In this document: positions 41,694 through 50,423 of the stretch, one piece after another
Position numbering within the stretch: the stretch's first letter is position 1
Layout: each line of letters starts with the position of its first letter
Assembly (NCBI GenBank): GCA_965248605.1
Contig: CBDFJV010000007.1
Location: forward strand, 620,001 to 684,000
Direction: 5' to 3'
Length of the DNA: 64,000 nt
Origin: CAUZJF01 sp965248605
Lineage (GTDB): Bacteria > Chloroflexota > Dehalococcoidia > Lucifugimonadales > CAUZJF01
Made by a program: the position numbers and the translations under genes
The notes under the pieces: generated by a model
What the model was told of the DNA's origin: nothing
The model's input: the letters and a program-made list of their open reading frames with translations, nothing else
The model's database searches: none

Positions 41694-43091
41694 CTACTCC
41701 AGTCGGAGGTCCAGGCGGGTCTTCACGAGGTGCTCGGGTAGATTGGTCTCCTTCATGAACCCGACGAGTACCCGGTGTAGCTCCTTCGCCTCTTCGTGAC
41801 TCGTTGCGATAATGTTATTCAACTGGTCTGGGTCCGAAGGCAGGTGGTAGAGCTCCGACCGAGTATCGCCCGGACTGAACAGGAACGACCACTCGTCGGT
41901 GGTTACGGTGGTGACGTTGGCGTAGGCCATCCGGCGACGGCGGTTGTCGACGGCGTTCACCGGGTCACCGGGGTCCGCAAAGGGGACGGTTGTGACCGTG
42001 AACTCTCGGCCGCCCGACGAGGTGTCCGTCACTTTGGGCATCAGCGAGGCACCTTCGACCCAGCTGGGCGCGTCTTGGCCCATGATGTCTAGCACCGTAG
42101 GCATGACGTCGACTGCGGAGGTCAGACCGCCGTAGGCGCCAGGCCGAACGCCCGGGACGTATATCAAGAGAGGGATGAGAGTCAGCTCCTCGTATAGCGG
42201 GGAGAAGCTCCATATGGCGTCCGGGTCCGCGAAGTCGTAGAGGGTGCCGTCGGGCCTTTTCGCGAAGGTGAGCTTACCAAAAAGGCCGTCGTGCTCACCG
42301 AAGAAGAAGCCGTGATCGGTGGTGAAGATGATCGCCGTGTCTTCCATCAACCCCATGTTCTCGACCATCCGCAGCAGGTAGCCGACCCACGTGTCGACCA
42401 TCGTGACTTCCCCGCAGTACGTAGCGTGGGCCTTGCGAACCCTATCTTCGGTCAGCCCCGCTGCGTCCCGCCAGTTGCCGTAGGGCGGGTCGATGATCTC
42501 ACCGTCGTAGCCGGGCCAATAGAGGTCCGTATAGTATGCCGGGGCGTCCCACGGCTCGTGAGGGTCCCAAGTGTCTACGTACAGGAAGAAGTCTTCCTCG
42601 TGATGGAGTTGGAGCCACTCCATGGCCCGAGTGACCGTCTGGGCGACGTTCCGGTCGGCCTCGAAGCGCCAGGCGTCACGGGCATCTTCGGACTCGTGGT
42701 GCTGGCCTGCCGCAGGCCGGATCCCCGAGCCCGCTTGGCCGGTATACATCGAGAAGGTCTGGAAACCTCGGTCGTAGTTCATGCCGCCCCGAAGGTAGAA
42801 GGGGGTGTCGACGATGGCCGCCGTGTGGACGCCGTCGGTGGCCAGGAGTTCGGCCAAGGTAGCGACGCCGTTTGGCAGCGGCTCCCAGGTCATGAAGGAC
42901 ATCGTCCAGCGCCCGGTGGCATGGTCGGCTCGAGTCGGCATAGTGGGGAACCCGGCGGCGTAATGGCGATCGAACCGTACCGATTTCGCGGCCAGGGCGT
43001 CGAGAGACGGCGTCCTGATGTCGGGCTTCTTGCCGTAGGCGCCCACGTGGTCTTGCCGAAAGGTGTCGGCGACGATCCAGATAACGTTCAT
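41694..43091 (-). CDS. Sulfatase-superfamily protein with Thr at the nucleophile site
   Basis: Starting at Met 43091 (MNVIWIVADTFRQDHVGAYG) the product is 465 aa. It has the alkaline-phosphatase-like metal site (IVADTFRQDH at the N-terminus, IIFTTDHGFFFGEHDGLFGK in the middle). The nucleophile motif, normally C/S-x-P-x-R, reads T50-M-P-T-R, so formylglycine cannot form. Other family members with this PTMPTR pattern exist. It could be a phosphate- or sulfate-ester hydrolase with Thr as nucleophile, or have lost sulfatase activity. No signal peptide is seen. Confidence 0.85.
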   Translation of the reverse strand: MNVIWIVADTFRQDHVGAYGKKPDIRTPSLDALAAKSVRFDRHYAAGFPTMPTRADHATGRWTMSFMTWEPLPNGVATLAELLATDGVHTAAIVDTPFYLRGGMNYDRGFQTFSMYTGQAGSGIRPAAGQHHESEDARDAWRFEADRNVAQTVTRAMEWLQLHHEEDFFLYVDTWDPHEPWDAPAYYTDLYWPGYDGEIIDPPYGNWRDAAGLTEDRVRKAHATYCGEVTMVDTWVGYLLRMVENMGLMEDTAIIFTTDHGFFFGEHDGLFGKLTFAKRPDGTLYDFADPDAIWSFSPLYEELTLIPLLIYVPGVRPGAYGGLTSAVDVMPTVLDIMGQDAPSWVEGASLMPKVTDTSSGGREFTVTTVPFADPGDPVNAVDNRRRRMAYANVTTVTTDEWSFLFSPGDTRSELYHLPSDPDQLNNIIATSHEEAKELHRVLVGFMKETNLPEHLVKTRLDLRLE

Positions 43092-43249
43092 GAGGTACGT
43101 CCAGGGGTATAGCGACGCTGGCATACGATATCACACCCCGGACAGCTAGATGTCTGACACGTTTCTTGACACTGTCGAGGCGCGTCCATAGACTGAGGGC
43201 ACTCTGGTGACAAAGGACTCAGCGGCAGCTCGACAGGAGGCGCAAAGCG

Positions 43250-44050
43250 ATGAATCTGCAAGCGGAGATGACAGTTGGGAAAGCGGATGCGATGGCCATC
43301 AGCTCCGACGGGGTACAGCCGGAGCTCGGCCCCGTCCCCCAGGCCCGCCGGCAGGGACGAGGCCCAAGGATCTGGCTGGCAGGCGATCCGGAGGACCTCA
43401 AGGAGTGGATGCCCCTCGGCATCGAAGGGATCGTGACGAATACCGTCGTGCTCAACCAGATGGTCAAGAAGTACGGGACGATGATAGAGGTCGTCCAGCG
43501 ATACCTCGATATGACCGACAAGCCGGTCGTGGTGGAGATCGACGGGAACTCGACGGAAGAGCTCCTGGACGTCGGCCATGTATTCACCAAGATGTCCGAC
43601 CAGGTGATCCTCAAGATTCCGTGCAACGTCATCGGCCTGCATGCATTAAGCGCGCTCGAGGACGAGGACGTGGAGACGTTCTGCACCACAGTATTCTCTC
43701 TCACGCAGGCGGCCGCAGTGGCCCAGGCCGGCGCCGACCACATCCTGCCCTTCTGCGAGCCGGTCAAGGAAGTGGGTGGCGATCCGACAAAGCTCGTCCG
43801 CGAGTGCGTCGAGATGTTCAAGGGCTGGGAGCAGCGGCCGTTCGTAATGGCCGCGCTCGTGAGGTCAGTGGAAACCGCATACGCGGCGTTCCGGGACGGG
43901 GCCGACGAGATCGTCACGTTCTGGGCGGTCTATAAAGACATGATGGAGCAGCCGCTGACCGCGCAGTGGAACCAGACCTTCATGAACGAGTGGGTCGAGA
44001 TGAACGAGGCGGACAAACTCGAAGGAATACCCGTGAGGCTCGACAAGTAG
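43250..44050 (+). CDS. Transaldolase-family protein (fructose-6-phosphate aldolase-like)
   Basis: A 266-aa TIM-barrel protein. The Schiff-base lysine is K122 in QVILKIPCN. The opening RIWLAGDPEDLKEWMPLGIE with VTNTVVLNQMV is the family pattern (strand 1 acidic residue, then TNP-like segment). VVVEIDGNS and AAVAQAGADHILPFCEPVKE fit later strands. Short transaldolases cleave or form C-C bonds in sugar phosphates. A terminator follows. A longer start (43207, other frame) is a shadow. Confidence 0.82.
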   Translation: MNLQAEMTVGKADAMAISSDGVQPELGPVPQARRQGRGPRIWLAGDPEDLKEWMPLGIEGIVTNTVVLNQMVKKYGTMIEVVQRYLDMTDKPVVVEIDGNSTEELLDVGHVFTKMSDQVILKIPCNVIGLHALSALEDEDVETFCTTVFSLTQAAAVAQAGADHILPFCEPVKEVGGDPTKLVRECVEMFKGWEQRPFVMAALVRSVETAYAAFRDGADEIVTFWAVYKDMMEQPLTAQWNQTFMNEWVEMNEADKLEGIPVRLDK

Positions 44051-44085
44051 CGCTATATTCCCACGATCCAAGTCCTGGTCGAAAC

Positions 44086-44116
44086 GACGCCCCGGCAGCT
44101 CAAGCTCCGGGGCGTC
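44086..44116. terminator. Bidirectional hairpin between two convergent genes
   Basis: GACGCCCCGG and CCGGGGCGTC form a perfect 10-bp stem with an 11-base loop. It is 35 bases after the transaldolase-like stop and overlaps the last codons of the marR-like gene from the other strand. The plus-strand side ends CCGTGTTTC, a weak T-run. Confidence 0.65.
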
Positions 44117-44555
44117 CGTGTTTCTTGAATCGCTCCAGAATGCTGAGGGCGTCCAGCAACAGGTCGCGGTCGCGCGAGTCCAGATGGCCCAGGTCCTCGG
44201 CTAACCTTGCCACCTGTGCGGCGGTCGCCTCAGCGAACGCGGCGCGCCCAGCATCGGTGGCGTGCACCTCGACGATGCGCCTGTCCTGTTTCGACGGGCG
44301 GCGTTTGATGAATCCGCTTTCCTCGAGGCCGTCAAGGATTCTGGTGATCGTGGGCGCCGTGACCTGCTCAGCCTGAGCGATCTGCCCTCCTGTGCAAGGG
44401 CCATCATCGACAATAATGGACAGCGCTGAGAGTCGGGCAGGCGTGAGTCTTGTGACGTGGTAGCTGAGCCGCAAGCGACGCTGCAGCCGGCTCGTCACCG
44501 CGACGAGCCGTTCGGCGAGTGCCCGGTCCGAATTGCCATTTGTGGGGGTTGACAT
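44100..44555 (-). CDS. MarR-family transcriptional regulator
   Basis: A 151-aa MarR protein: N-terminal helices, winged HTH (GGQIAQAEQVTAPTITRILD, LEESGFIKRRPSKQDRRIVE with the wing basic residues) and C-terminal dimer helices. It diverges from the VOC gene at 44615 with a 59-base gap holding an inverted repeat (44558-44578), the likely operator for both. The start at 44555 abuts the operator and lacks a Shine-Dalgarno sequence, so translation may be leaderless or begin at a later Met or Val. Confidence 0.9.
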   Translation of the reverse strand: MSTPTNGNSDRALAERLVAVTSRLQRRLRLSYHVTRLTPARLSALSIIVDDGPCTGGQIAQAEQVTAPTITRILDGLEESGFIKRRPSKQDRRIVEVHATDAGRAAFAEATAAQVARLAEDLGHLDSRDRDLLLDALSILERFKKHGRPGA

Positions 44556-44557
44556 AT

Positions 44558-44578
44558 ATTATTAGTAATGCTAATAAT
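44558..44578. promoter_or_regulatory. Inverted repeat, probable MarR operator
   Basis: ATTATTAG-TAATG-CTAATAAT is a perfect 8-bp inverted repeat with a 5-base spacer. A -35-like TTGACA overlaps it on the plus strand at 44549-44554. Its spacing and A/T content fit MarR-family binding sites. Confidence 0.75.
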
Positions 44579-44614
44579 TAGTTTTGTCAAGTATATTCGA
44601 CCAGGGAGGACTTT

Positions 44615-45013
44615 GTGGAAGCTAAAACGATGAGCCTGGAATCGATTGGGCAGATCTCTGTGAACGTAGAGGATTTGGACGCAGCCGTAGATTTTTATAG
44701 CGAAAAGCTCGGCTTGCGGCTAATCGGCCGGTTCCCGCCCGGGATGGCGTTTTTCGAATGCGACAGCGTGCGTATTATGATCTCGTCGCCTTCGGCCTCG
44801 GAGGAGACGCCGTCCGGCAACTCCGTCTTGTACTTCAACGTCCCCGAAATACAGGCCGGCTATGAGACGCTCAAGTCTCGAGGCGTTGAGTTCACCCATG
44901 AGCCTCATGTTGTTCATTCCGCCGGCGACTACGAGCTCTGGATGGGCTTCTTCAAAGACCCCGACGGCAACACAATGGCTATCATGGACGAGCGAGGCGA
45001 GCTCTCCGGCTAG
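44615..45013 (+). CDS. VOC (glyoxalase/bleomycin-resistance) family protein
   Basis: GTG 44615 is preceded by GGAGGA. The 132-aa product has two VOC half-domains: ISVNVEDLDAAVDFYSEKLG with FFECDSVRIMIS, then LYFNVPEIQAGYETLKSRGV and GFFKDPDGNTMAIMDERGE with the metal-binding Glu. VOC proteins include glyoxalases, dioxygenases and antibiotic-binding proteins. The MarR neighbour and shared operator suggest induction by a small molecule, but the substrate is unknown. Confidence 0.88.
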   Translation: MEAKTMSLESIGQISVNVEDLDAAVDFYSEKLGLRLIGRFPPGMAFFECDSVRIMISSPSASEETPSGNSVLYFNVPEIQAGYETLKSRGVEFTHEPHVVHSAGDYELWMGFFKDPDGNTMAIMDERGELSG

Positions 45014-45182
45014 ACTTCGCAACAGTCGCTGGATTCCGGCCCACGGCTTTCGCCGGGGCAGGCTTTTCGCCGGAATGACGGTGGCGCGGAGCTTTCGTTG
45101 CGCCGCGGCCGTGGGCTGTCTGACGTTCGAGTGGCCCTTTCACATCCCTTCGTCTTGTGGCATATTAGTAGCAGGAGGGTTT
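45014..45182. repeat. REP-like DNA between two plus-strand genes
   Basis: Contains GGATTCCGG, CACGGCTTTCGCCGG and CTTTTCGCCGGAATGACGG, which fold as nested hairpins. No gene is seen. Confidence 0.5.
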
Positions 45183-45938
45183 GTGAAATTGACCACAATA
45201 CAGCGTCGAGCTCCGGTCAAGCTGGCCGACTCCAGGGTGTTGAAGAGGGTGGACATCACTGTCGATATACTGCTGATGTGGATCGAGAAGCCAGAGGGGT
45301 TCACTTTTAAGGCCGGACAGTATTGCACCATCGGCCGGGACGGCATCGAGCGCGCCTATTCGATCGTCTCGGCGCCCCACGAGGAGTCTTTGGAGCTGTT
45401 CGTCGAGCTGGTGCCCCCTCCAGAGGGCCAGCTGACCCCGAAGATCTGGGAGCTCGCCGTTGGGGATACGGTGACCATCCGGCCGAGGGCCAAGGGCATC
45501 TTCACATTCAAGCCGGCGCTGCCGAACCAGCTCCTGGTTTCGACAGTTACCGGGGTCGTGCCCTATATCAGTTTCATCCGCGACTATCTACATAATGAAA
45601 GGGAGGGACACCACTTCTACGTGCTCCAGGGCGCCAGCTACCACGACGAGTTCACCTACGACGAAGAGCTTGAGCGGCTGGCCCACGAGCACCCTGATCT
45701 GGTCACCTACGTTCCGACAGTAAGCAGGCCCCACGAGCCCCGGAACGAAGTTTGGACCGGCGAGAAGGGCCGAGTGAACAACATCGTGGAAGATTACGCC
45801 GAGCAGTTTGGGCTCAGCCCCGACGACACGCTCGTGTACGCCTGCGGCCACCCCGGAATGATCGAGGACGTCAAGGCTCGGATGGTCGCGAAGGGGTATA
45901 AAGTCGAAGAAGAGCGCTTCTGGAAGGCGGACGACTAG
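45183..45938 (+). CDS. Ferredoxin-NADP+ reductase-like flavoprotein
   Basis: GTG 45183 follows AGGAGG and starts MKLTTIQRRAPVKLADSRVL. The 251-aa product has the FAD domain with the RxYS motif (ERAYSIVSAP) and GQYCTIGRD, then the NAD(P) domain with STVTGVVPYISFIRDYL and the end YACGHPGMIEDVKARM followed by VEEERFWKADD. It resembles the bacterial FNR subfamily that passes electrons between NADPH and ferredoxin or flavodoxin. No partner ferredoxin gene is adjacent. Confidence 0.9.
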   Translation: MKLTTIQRRAPVKLADSRVLKRVDITVDILLMWIEKPEGFTFKAGQYCTIGRDGIERAYSIVSAPHEESLELFVELVPPPEGQLTPKIWELAVGDTVTIRPRAKGIFTFKPALPNQLLVSTVTGVVPYISFIRDYLHNEREGHHFYVLQGASYHDEFTYDEELERLAHEHPDLVTYVPTVSRPHEPRNEVWTGEKGRVNNIVEDYAEQFGLSPDDTLVYACGHPGMIEDVKARMVAKGYKVEEERFWKADD

Positions 45939-45978
45939 GTCGATCCCATCGGATAGCGAAGGGCCCGGCTCCGCCCGA

Positions 45979-46308
45979 TTACGTTCGGACCCCGGCTTGA
46001 ATAGCGGGTTCTTTCGACCCATTGCCCATCGAGGCTACTTCTCGCTTGGCCTGTTTGATTACCTTACTCGAGAGATCGGCCTCAATCGAGGCCACGGTCA
46101 CGTACGGCAGATCGACATAGTCGAGGCCCAAATCGGCATCCACGTCCATCAACCCCTCTAGATGGCTCGCGATCGAGGCCTTCGCCTTCTCTAAGGCCTC
46201 TCCAGCGGTGCTTCCCCACGAAACGCAGTCGGGATGATATGGAAAATGGGCCTGAAAGCCGCCTTCTTCCTGCGGGAGCAGGAAGACCGTGAATCGCTGT
46301 TTACCCAT
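45979..46308 (-). CDS. hicB: HicB-family antitoxin
   Basis: A 109-aa protein with the HicB partial RNase H-like fold: FLLPQEEGGFQAHFPYHPDC then VSWGSTAGEALEKAKASIAS. Its distal tail carries a helical region (IKQAKREVASM). HicB binds and blocks HicA. It lies two bases after the toxin gene, in the usual hicA-hicB order. Confidence 0.85.
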   Translation of the reverse strand: MGKQRFTVFLLPQEEGGFQAHFPYHPDCVSWGSTAGEALEKAKASIASHLEGLMDVDADLGLDYVDLPYVTVASIEADLSSKVIKQAKREVASMGNGSKEPAIQAGVRT

Positions 46309-46310
46309 GT

Positions 46311-46538
46311 CTACACCTTCTCCACTAGCTCTTCAAATAGTTGCCTGGAAACACCGCTCTTCCGATAGATATTGCTCATTGATCCCGTGGGGACCTCTTT
46401 TGCTCCCATGTCCAAGGTTACGACCCACCTCTCACCGGGTTTGTTGAAGTTCCGATGATCTCCGCGGCCTTTCCGTTCGGTCCAGCCAAGGTAAATGAGA
46501 ACCTTCGCTACTTCAGTCGGTGTGTACCTCTTTGGCAT
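46311..46538 (-). CDS. hicA: HicA-family toxin (mRNA interferase)
   Basis: A 75-aa protein with the double-stranded-RNA-binding-like HicA fold: TEVAKVLIYLGWTERKGRGD, catalytic His in GDHRNF, the strand PGERWVVTLDMGAKEVPTGS and the end SGVSRQLFEELV. HicA cuts mRNA and tmRNA. The pair reads in the opposite direction to MutS, with 136 bases between starts. Confidence 0.88.
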   Translation of the reverse strand: MPKRYTPTEVAKVLIYLGWTERKGRGDHRNFNKPGERWVVTLDMGAKEVPTGSMSNIYRKSGVSRQLFEELVEKV

Positions 46539-46674
46539 TAGGGGCTCTCGCCTACGTCAAGCATAGGCGGCAGTCGTCGGAGCCGTCAATTGTTCGCTGA
46601 TCTCGCTGAGTTCTTCCCCTGCCGATTCCGCTCGCGTAGAATGGGCTTGAGCCTTCGACCATCACCCCCGCATT

Positions 46675-49269
46675 ATGACCACTCCCGCCAGACGTCAGTA
46701 CCTGCGGATCAAGAAGGAGAACCCCGACGCCATCCTTCTGTTCCGGATGGGCGACTTCTTCGAGACCTTCGACGACGACGCTCGCCTCGTCTCTCGTGAG
46801 CTGGAGATAGCCCTTACGTCCCGAGAGATGGGCAAGGGGCAGCGCGTCCCGCTGGCCGGCATTCCCTATCACGCGCTGGAACCGTACCTGGCGCGCCTCA
46901 TCAAGAAGGGCTACAAGGTTGCGATCTGCGAGCAGACCAGCGACCCCGCAACTTCCAAGGGGCTGGTCGACCGCGCGGTCGTGCGGGTGGTCACGCCCGG
47001 CACCGTTATCGAGGAGGGCGTGCTCGACGGGAAGGCCAACAACTATCTGGCCTCTTTGGTCGTCGACGGGGACGAGGCCGGACTCGCGTACGTCGACATC
47101 ACGACGAGCGAGTTCGCAACGTCCCAGTTCGCCGCTGGTGAGCTGTCACACGAGCTGGGCAGGGTCGCGCCCGCCGAGTTACTGACGATCGACGGCGACC
47201 CCCCTGCGGTTTTGGACGGCGCGATGGTCACACACCTCGAGCCCGATGCCTTCGACCTCGATTGGGCGCGTGAGACGCTGCAGAAGCACTTCGGCGTTGC
47301 GTCTCTAGAGGCGTTTGGGTGTGAGCGGCTGCCTCTGGCGGTCCGCGCAGCAGGGGCAATCCTCGAGTACCTGAGCAGGAATCAGAAGGGAGCGCTCCCT
47401 CAGATCTCCTCGCTCTACACCTACTCGACGTCATCCTTCATGGCGCTCGACCCGCAGACCCGGCGGAACCTGGAGCTCTACGAGGGCGGGCGGTGGGGCG
47501 ACCCGAAGGCATCCCTACTCTCCGTCCTGGACCAGACCCGAACGTCGATGGGCGGGCGCCTTCTGCGTCGATGGCTCGGCCAGCCGCTGCTCGACCCGGA
47601 GCAGCTAGGCCGGCGGCAGGACGCCGTCGCGTGGTTTCACCGGAGCGCGCTGCGACGGGCCCGCATCACGGGGCTGTTGGACTCGGTCTCGGACCTGGAA
47701 CGGCTCCTTAACCGGGTCCGGGGCAACACCGCCGGCCCACGAGACCTGGTGGCGCTGAGGGCCAGTCTGGAGACCACCCCGGAGCTCCGTTCGACGCTGC
47801 GAGAGGACGAGGACGCTCCTCAAGTCGAGTGGCTGGCGTCGGCCATCGCGGATACCACGGAGGTGGTCGAGCTCATACGGTCCGCGATGGTGGACGACCC
47901 GCCGTTGTCGATCGGGGACGGCAACGTTATCCGGCAGGGGTTCTCGTCCGACCTAGATGACCTTAGGAACTCTTCGAGGCACGCCCGTGAGTACATCGCT
48001 GGACTAGAGTCGAAGGAGCGAGAGCGGACAGGCATCAAGTCCCTCAAGGTGGGGTATAACAAGGTGTTCGGCTACTACATCGAGGTCAGCAAGTCTAACG
48101 TTGGTCAGGTGCCTGACGACTACATCCGGCGGCAGACGCTCGTGGGCGGCGAGCGCTACATCACCCCGGAGATGAAAGAGTACGAGTCCCAGGTATTGAA
48201 CGCTCAAGAACGTATCGCCGAGATGGAGAGGACCATCTTCCGGCAGGTCTGTCAGCAGCTGTCCCAATCGGCCGATCCTATCATGTCGACCGCCGCCGCC
48301 ATCGCGCAGGTGGATGTGTTCTGTTCACTGGGCGAAGTCGCATCGCGAAACGGCTACGTCCGGCCGGAGCTGACCGACAGCGACGCGCTGGAGATCAAAG
48401 CGGGCCGGCATCCCGTGGTGGAGCGGACTCTGTCGTCGGGAGAGTTCGTGCCGAACGACGCGCGTCTTTCTGGCTCGGAGGAGCAGATTCTGCTGATCAC
48501 CGGGCCCAACATGTCGGGCAAGTCGACGTTCATCAGGCAGGTGGCCCTCATCGCTCTCATGGCGCAGACCGGATCTTTTGTTCCCGCCGAGTCGGCCACA
48601 GTCGGGATCGTCGACCGGATATTCACGCGCATCGGGCTCCAGGACGATCTGGCGGTAGGCCAGTCGACCTTCATGGTCGAGATGGTGGAGACGGCGGCGA
48701 TCTTGAACCACGCGACGCCGAGGTCGCTGATTGTCCTTGACGAGATCGGGAGGGGCACGAGCACCTACGACGGTCTGGCCATCGCGCGCTCGGTGGCCGA
48801 GTACCTTCACTCTCACCCGCGGCTGAGGTGCAAGACGCTGTTCGCCACCCACTATCACGAGCTGACGGAGCTCGCAGACTATCTTCCTCGGGCGAGGAAC
48901 TACCAGGCGGCGGTGTCCGAGGACAAGGGGAACGTCGTGTTCTTGCGGCGCATTGTGCCCGGCGGCGCGGATCGAAGCTACGGCGTGCACGTCGCGCGGC
49001 TGGCGGGACTGCCGACTGCGGTCATCAAGCGGGCGTGGGAGGTGTTGGGCGAGCTTGAAAACGGGGCCGGGACCGGTCCTGGCCACGGGAAGGCGGGCGC
49101 CGGCCACCAGGGTGAATCGTCTGCGCCTCTCCAGCTTCCCTTGATGAACGGCAACCCGGCGGTCCTCGAAAGGCTGCTGGGACTGGACGTGGCCTCCATG
49201 ACGCCCCTCGAAGCGATCAACAAGCTATACGAGTTGCAGGAGGAAGCCAGGGAAGGTGCTAGGGATTAG
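46675..49269 (+). CDS. mutS: DNA mismatch repair protein MutS
   Basis: An 864-aa MutS1 protein. Domain I opens with the mismatch-binding Phe-x-Glu in GDFFETFDDDA. Connector and lever domains lie between, then the ATPase: Walker A in ITGPNMSGKSTFIRQVALIA, Walker B in SLIVLDEIGRGTSTYDGLA and the signature FATHYHELTELA. The C-terminal helix-turn-helix dimerisation and beta-clamp-like region follows an Ala/Gly/His-rich linker. MutS finds mismatches and recruits MutL. No mutL is next to it. Confidence 0.98.
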   Translation: MTTPARRQYLRIKKENPDAILLFRMGDFFETFDDDARLVSRELEIALTSREMGKGQRVPLAGIPYHALEPYLARLIKKGYKVAICEQTSDPATSKGLVDRAVVRVVTPGTVIEEGVLDGKANNYLASLVVDGDEAGLAYVDITTSEFATSQFAAGELSHELGRVAPAELLTIDGDPPAVLDGAMVTHLEPDAFDLDWARETLQKHFGVASLEAFGCERLPLAVRAAGAILEYLSRNQKGALPQISSLYTYSTSSFMALDPQTRRNLELYEGGRWGDPKASLLSVLDQTRTSMGGRLLRRWLGQPLLDPEQLGRRQDAVAWFHRSALRRARITGLLDSVSDLERLLNRVRGNTAGPRDLVALRASLETTPELRSTLREDEDAPQVEWLASAIADTTEVVELIRSAMVDDPPLSIGDGNVIRQGFSSDLDDLRNSSRHAREYIAGLESKERERTGIKSLKVGYNKVFGYYIEVSKSNVGQVPDDYIRRQTLVGGERYITPEMKEYESQVLNAQERIAEMERTIFRQVCQQLSQSADPIMSTAAAIAQVDVFCSLGEVASRNGYVRPELTDSDALEIKAGRHPVVERTLSSGEFVPNDARLSGSEEQILLITGPNMSGKSTFIRQVALIALMAQTGSFVPAESATVGIVDRIFTRIGLQDDLAVGQSTFMVEMVETAAILNHATPRSLIVLDEIGRGTSTYDGLAIARSVAEYLHSHPRLRCKTLFATHYHELTELADYLPRARNYQAAVSEDKGNVVFLRRIVPGGADRSYGVHVARLAGLPTAVIKRAWEVLGELENGAGTGPGHGKAGAGHQGESSAPLQLPLMNGNPAVLERLLGLDVASMTPLEAINKLYELQEEAREGARD

Positions 49270-49272
49270 GGA

Positions 49273-49521
49273 CTACGGGTTGGCGATCGGCGCGGGCGAG
49301 TGCTCAGGTAGTCGCAGGCTCGAAATGAGGGCCTGCGTTGCCGCGAGCCCAGGGGCGGGTCCGGCCGCGAAGGTCCGACGTCTACGAGGCTCGGGCTTGG
49401 CCTCGGCTGTGGTCGGATAGCTGACGTGACCGCAGTGAAGGCACGACAGGTACTTGCCGTAATGGTCGTCCGCGACGGTTCGGTCTCCGGAGCATCTCGG
49501 GCAGGACTTGAAGTAGATCAT
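49273..49521 (-). CDS. Small zinc-ribbon protein
   Basis: An 82-aa protein with one zinc ribbon: CPRC near residue 8, and CLHCGHVSY about 20 residues later, followed by a Pro/Ala-rich tail. It resembles the N-terminal half of the protein at 12298-12678 (MIYFKSCPRCSGD against VILLKACPRCTGD). Its stop overlaps three bases away from that of mutS on the other strand. Function unknown. Confidence 0.7.
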   Translation of the reverse strand: MIYFKSCPRCSGDRTVADDHYGKYLSCLHCGHVSYPTTAEAKPEPRRRRTFAAGPAPGLAATQALISSLRLPEHSPAPIANP

Positions 49522-49897
49522 CTTGGCGCCTCGCTTGAGCTATTGAATCGTTACTGCTGATTCTGGGTCAGCCGAATCAGTTCTTCCGTATCGCCGCTAA
49601 GACTCGCCTCGACCACGCCCGCCAGCTATGGTGCTTACGATTACGAGGTCTATCCAGTGCATCGGGCCTTAACCTAAATATCGTGTAAAAACTGCGTGAT
49701 AGTACGATTATCGTCGGTATATGCTGTTCGTAGCCAGAGTATCGCCCACGAAACCAGGTAAGTAGTGGCACTTATCGGAAGACCGGTAGTGGTATGCTCG
49801 TTAAGTGGTCGCTAGCGCTGGGATTACCTTTGGTTTGGGGCCAGCGGACCCGCCGCGAGATACAGTGATTGAAGGCGGTGGTAAGATTGCGGTGATC
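49522..49897. other. Non-coding gap
   Basis: No gene or clear element is seen in these 376 bases. The sequence is richer in A/T than its neighbours and holds no large repeat. Promoters for the DUF488 operon probably lie near its right end. Confidence 0.55.
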
Positions 49898-50413
49898 ATG
49901 TCTCTGGATATCTACACGGTCGGACACAGCAACCACACCTGGGAGACGTTCGCGCCGCTGCTGAAGGAGCACGGAATCGAGGTGCTGGTAGATACGCGGA
50001 GCAGTCCGGTCAGCAAGTACGCCGATTTCGCCAACATACGTACTCTGCGGGTCCTGCTGGACCGCGAAGGCATGCGCTATCTGAACATGGGCGATTCGTT
50101 GGGGGGCAAGCCGACGGACCAGTCTTGCTACGACGCGAAGGGCAAGCCCGACTACCGGAAGATCAGGGCCAAGGCCTTCTTCCAGGATGGGGTTGAGACC
50201 CTATCGAACATCGCCTCCAGTGCGACGGTTGCCCTGATGTGCGCCGAGGAGGACCCGACCAAGTGCCATCGCAGGCTGCTGATCGGGCCGGCGCTGGAGG
50301 CGCTTGGGGTGACGCTGCGACACATCAGGGCCGATGGCTCGGTCCAACGGGAGGAGGCCCTGGGCGGCAAGAAGGCTTATCAGAAGCAGCTTCAGGGGAC
50401 CTTGCCGTTCTAG
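49898..50413 (+). CDS. DUF488-family protein (first of two)
   Basis: ATG 49898 starts MSLDIYTVGHSNHTWETFAP. The 171-aa product has the DUF488 pattern: TVGHS, LVDTRSSPVSKYADF, and the Cys-containing end LMCAEEDPTKCHRRLLI. A second DUF488 gene begins 10 bases after its stop and a third gene follows, all in one direction. The family is found in operons with nucleic-acid-related proteins, and its activity is unknown. A GTG six bases upstream of the chosen start is also possible. Confidence 0.85.
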   Translation: MSLDIYTVGHSNHTWETFAPLLKEHGIEVLVDTRSSPVSKYADFANIRTLRVLLDREGMRYLNMGDSLGGKPTDQSCYDAKGKPDYRKIRAKAFFQDGVETLSNIASSATVALMCAEEDPTKCHRRLLIGPALEALGVTLRHIRADGSVQREEALGGKKAYQKQLQGTLPF

Positions 50414-50423
50414 GAGACGGACC

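Noticed and set aside
43207..43935. 242-aa frame overlapping the transaldolase-like gene
   Set aside because: Different frame, Arg/Pro-rich; the 43250-44050 frame has the Schiff-base Lys motif.
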